NCBI GenBank assembly: GCA_959347315.1
Contig: OY365809.1
Span: 46,534,710-46,598,709 of the forward strand
Length of the DNA: 64,000 nt
DNA from: Bimastos eiseni
Taxonomy: Eukaryota > Annelida > Clitellata > Crassiclitellata > Lumbricidae
Direction of reading: 5' to 3'
How positions within the stretch are numbered: position 1 is the first letter of the stretch; every line of letters begins with the position of its first letter. The translations under genes and the position numbers were made by a program. The notes beneath the pieces are model-generated. The model made no database searches and had not been told where the DNA came from. It saw nothing but the letters and a program-made list of their open reading frames with translations. Below are positions 54,401-60,200 of the stretch, piece by piece.

Positions 54401-57228
54401 TACAAAAGTGGGATCATTCCGATCTTGATGGGCATAGATTTCAGTCTGCACTTTTAAGTTATCAAACAACTCAGGTCCACAAAATGTCAAATAACTCCAG
54501 GGGTGTCTTGTGAATAAGTTCTGGGTGCAAGTTAACTATTTTTGGCAGCATACTAGACGGAATTTCGGATAAGTATCTGTCGGCAGGTTTCCAGGCTAAA
54601 CTGCTGATCTGGTGACTTCTACTTCGTTTTGGTATTTTACCAACTTTTTTACCCAAAGAAGCATCATCATCATTGTCACTGAAAATGCAGGTAGGCTGCG
54701 GTGTTATTTTCTTCTTAGAGGGTCTGCGGGTTTCGTCAGGAGATGTGGACTGAGTCACAACCGCATCATGATCTCGACTGTGAACTGGTTTTCGTGACCT
54801 CGTTTTCCGTTTTGTTTCTGCTACTTCCAGCTGACCATTATTTGTTTCAGTGGTCTTTTTTGTATCATCACCACATGTGAAAACATGAAGTTCTCCACAT
54901 ACATCTGCAGGCTCCACAGCTGTTAAATTGTCCTCGTCGATCGCTTCGACTTCGCTGTCTGCACCGTCATTCGGCGGTAGGATGCATATTTCCGGAACAC
55001 TATCATCATCATCTGAATCTGAGTCTTTGTCACTGCCAGAGTCTCTAAGAACTGCTTCAACAGCCTCTTTCAGTGTAAAATATTTTATTCTAGGCATCCT
55101 AAAATACACAGTGAAAAATAAATTGTACAACGTTTCATCATCGCTGTTGGTCTTGTTGAATGGAATTTTGAATCATGCGCGGCAAACCCAAAAAGAAACT
55201 GGGTACTACACATGTGATAATATTATATTTTGGAGCTAGATTATTTCACATGCCTCAAATAATGTCAATGTGGAGTTACAAAAGGCACTTGTGGAGTTAT
55301 ACAATGCAGTTTTCAGTACCAACTCAAAATAATGGTCCGCATAGTGACAGTGACCCAACGTTCCCAAAGTGGAACACATTTGAAATCAGCTACATTGTTC
55401 ATGCATAAAGCACTACCCCTGAGAAGTTTGACTATACACTAGCACTATAAACACAGTTCATTAAAAATGTACAATAAAAACAATTAATTGTCACGTACCT
55501 GTATCATACAGTTATTTTTAATATTTAGATGCAAACATGTCAATATTCGTCCGATTCGCACTACAATTATAATTATATTGACCAAAAACAGACTCGATAT
55601 AAAAAGTACATGAACACGCCTACAGCATTAATCAAGACAATGAATATTCATGACGACTACTCATAGTCTGTTTCACTGCCCAGCAGCGGTTTTACAATAT
55701 GTTCCACTTTGGGAACGTTGGGATGATAAAGGTTAAAGACCAAGACCAGAACCGGCGCAGTCGAGACCAAGACCAAGACCAATGGTCCGAGACCAAGACC
55801 AAGACCAATGTTCCGAGACCAAGACCAAGACCAATGTTCCGAGACCAAGACCAAGACCAATGGTCCGAGACCAAGACCAAGATCAATGGTCCGAGACCAC
55901 ATCCCTGCTGTAGATCATCTTCAACGGTTCTTTCGTTCTGCAGCTACATGTAGGTCGTTGTCGTCGTCAATATGATATTCGTAGGAGGTCAATCGTTGGT
56001 CAGATTGAAGAAGAAAGGTCTTCAAGGAAGCAGCGTTTCATCCTTTGATCGGTTGCAACGGCAGCAGCATCAGCCGCCGCCGTCGTAGCCGCTCTTTACG
56101 CAAAAGAAGAAGAAAAAGAATCTGATGTCTCTCTTCTGCTTCGACGGATGATCGCTTCTTCATCTGTCGTCGTTGCTCTTTGCCGCTGGTGGTGGTGGTG
56201 GTGATGATGATGCTCCTATGCAGCCACCGCTGCAGTCGCAGCCATCTCGAGGGACACCTTAAATCATGGATGGACTGACAGAAAGTCTGGTGCATCTTGC
56301 GGTCAATATCATGTCCGTTGTGAGTTAAATAATGGCCGACAAATTATGATAGAAAGACAGGGACGTTCACAAAGCCCCAGAATCAGATTGGAGGGCATGG
56401 AGAGAGAGAGAGAGAGAGAGAGAACCAGACAGACAGACAGACAGACGGAGACACAGAGACACAGATAGGTATCGGGATGGCTGCACAGTGCACATATCAA
56501 GTGAGACTAAGAGACAAGCATATGGATGGTGAGAGAGGCGGTGGAAGAGGAGATGGGAATTGAAGTGACTAAAAGATAAAAGATAGACTGAAAGACAAAC
56601 GGATGGACATCTGGTGGAGGAGGAGGAAAGAAGCAGAGACACTTATAGAGAGACACACGAGAAGAAGGTTGACAGTGAATCAGTGATGATGGAAATAGAC
56701 GCGGTCCATTGCAGAACATAGGCAGAAATGTATCTAAACAGCTTTTGCGTTGCATTCTCAAGACAGACGTATAATAGAAAGGGTGATACTGAGAAACAGC
56801 AGACACTGATAGAACAAGTGAAGTCGCTATGAAGTGCACCAATGAAACACAGCCTAACAATGACAGTAGAGTCAACAGACATAGTTTGATGCATTCCTTA
56901 TGACATATGACCCATGCATACATACATTGAGGTCATAGACGACGCACAGAATGTCTCCCCCACACTCAATCGGATTTCTTCCATAACGCGATGGGTCAGT
57001 TATATAAGACCAAAGGAAGCGACTGTCTTTTTAGACGACATGCATCCACCAATGCATGCATGACTGTCTCTCTCTCATGCTGAAGAGACGCTGTAGATGA
57101 CAACGACGTGTGTGCCAATCCATACAACATCATCGGCTAAATCGTCGTCATCTCTCCTTTCCTCTGCTTCAGCGCTACGTCTGCTTCTTATCTGCGCGTC
57201 AGAAGCCAAGATCTTCAGCATCCGTTGG

Positions 57229-57259
<31 letters not shown>

Positions 57260-60200
57260 ACGTTGGAATCAATGATCGGCAAGGGAATAATAAGATTCAG
57301 ATTTCTTATCTACTCCGATGGCAAACATATCGTAGTGCAATCGATGCTTCTTCATTGCTGCTCAGTTGACTCCTTATTAAGGAAACCGAAATAACTCAAT
57401 GGCGATGATCAGACCCAGCGCCAGGCCATCAAGCTATAATTTTTATTGCACTATCCTCTGCCTGACATGCATCTGATTTCAAACATTTACTTAACTGAAA
57501 TAAATAATTGGTTTATCAGTTTCTTCTGAGCAGCGAACAGTAATTTCGCCATATTTGGTATCACCTGATATTAGTAAGACAATGTCTTCAGCAGTCAAGA
57601 TTGAACTTGCATTGTATATCATAACCTTGATGGGCTGACCCCTGGAATTGACATGATCACGGTTTGAATTTGATATGCCATCGACTGATGCACTCAGCAT
57701 TAGACACGGGCGCAATAAAAGTGCTGATTAGTAATATTATATCGTAACTGATGTCAACAATTGGATTGTCATTGACCTTATGCGTCTGTTGGTCGACCCT
57801 TTGCTTTGGAATGATATGCCCTCTGTGACTCGCTTCCTAATATTAACTCGAGGTGCTTCTGCTTCTGCCCGCATTCTTAGTTAAGACTTTTCTATTCCCA
57901 CGGGGCTTTTCGCACTGAGAGCGCCTCTGATTAGGGATACGCGCTATAGAAATATGAAAATACAATACAATATTATATGTGTGGCGTATTTATAAATATA
58001 AAACATTGAATCCCTCATTCCATGCTCATATAATTTATATATATGTTTGAGAGCCTCTGGTCGGTCTTGAAGTTGAGTATTATTAAGAATAATATTTGTG
58101 CTCTTAAAAATGGCCGAGGACCGATTGGCTCATTTGTACAAAAACTATTAATAAGTATCATATATTGTTTTAAAGAAATATAATATTCCATGCTCATATA
58201 ATTCATGTTTGATAGCCTCTGGTCTTTCTTAAAGATTGTATAAGCATGGCTTAGCACTGCTGACTTTAGTTGACCGAATGGACAAAGTTGGGCGAAAGTT
58301 CTCTCGACTACGGACTGCAATAAGTTAATTAAAGAATTTGGTAGAGAAGTAGCTTGATGTAATTCGACATTCTCTCACAGATTATCTTGTATACTGGATT
58401 TTACCTATTGTAAAATCGACTACTTGTTAACATCTGATTAAATCAAAGTAATTATTAATGGAATAAGTTGATTTGTGTCCTGGGGACTACGAAGTATACT
58501 CTGCACAGGGTTGCAATGTCCTAAGGCCCGGACGCGTATTAACATTCTATATACGAATTCAGATATGCATATTCATGAACTATGAGTCCCCTTGTTCATT
58601 GGATGCTGGAGAGGCGCTAATAATAATGTCCTTTAAAATATATATGGTCGTTGCTTGCCCCCAACACAACAGCCAAGATGGTGGATAGTGGCTTATTTTG
58701 TGAGTTTCCTTTTCAAAATGAGTGCATAACTAATAGCGAAAAGAAAGTTGAAATTAGAACGAAGCTAAGATGTGCAGATGTTCACACGTCGCTGCGTTGT
58801 TACGAAGAAATATCAGCGACACATTGGATAGTGAGAAAAACTTATCCACGACTTCAGAGACTGCAGTTCCGTAAAGATTACGTCTGTCATCATGCAGGAT
58901 TCAATAAGGTAATGTAAAACTAAGTTAATGAATTTGGCAAATTCTATATGCCTATATCTGTATTTCTGTAATCGGCATTTATGTAACCGCCCATATAATA
59001 AGAGAGCACCACAATCGCCACATTAATTAGGCCTACAATATCGGAGTCGCGTGAGAAAGCTTATTTAACGATGCTTAAGCCATGGAGGTCAAGTGTTGAA
59101 AGAGCAGCCCTTTATTCTGCATACATATACATATAAATGGTAATAAATTTAAATTAAGTTTTCCAAGGGCGCTAAAGAATTATAAACAAGAAAAGCAATT
59201 ATAAAACGCATAACTAAATAATCAGCCACGTGTTTGCTCATTAGTAATACGTCACTGGTAATGAATATTTATTAACCTACCCTGTCATCCAATGAACAGC
59301 AGGATTTATGAATATGCATATCTGAATTCGTATATAGAATGTTAATACGCGGCCCGGACTACGACAATATCCATTGGATAGCAGGGACAGACCGACCAAT
59401 CGACCACTGACAACCAGGGCTTCGTCTCTTGACTCGTTCATCGTTTATCGCGTCAATTGACAGTCGACTGATATCTGTGGGTCGACTGATAGGTCGACTG
59501 ATAGATCCACTGATTGTTCGACCGATATGTATGGGTCGACTGATAGGTCCGCTAATTTGTACTACGGCGGACAAAAAAATGGCAGATTAAGCTTTGTTTC
59601 CGTATCTTGGGCTTGCATCTCAATGCATCTGACTTATATTAGAGTTTAAGTGAGTTTACAATCTACTGTATCTCAGTGTACCTCAGGGACATTTCATCCA
59701 ATCCAAATAGAGACCGACTGAATTTCGTTTTCGGCACCGAAACTGCAAATTTGTTAGTTTTGGCCCAGTTTCATTTTAACTGAAACTTGTATTGACAGTT
59801 TCGTTCCAGTTTCGTTTTCGACCAAAACCAAGGTTTCTTTTCGGCACAATCCGAAACTGTAAGCTTTGTGTATCCGACGGCTGCATGCGGTCTGGCAGGT
59901 AGAGGCGTGTTGTGTATACATAGTATAATAAGTATGTTATCTTTTGCGTTCTCTCTTGTTCGTATGGAAATTCATTTTGTCAACCCTAGTTAGCCGTGCC
60001 GGCGGACAAAGCTACTTGATATCGTATTTTCTTTACCAGCGCCTTGTGTTGAGTTTAGCCTATCGATCCTCGATTACAGTTCTTGTCGATAAACGGTATA
60101 TATATACATATATATATATATTTATATATCAAAACGACAATTTCAGTGGCCGAATATGAAAACATGGTTTCGTACAGTCTCTTATAAAAATCAATTGAAT

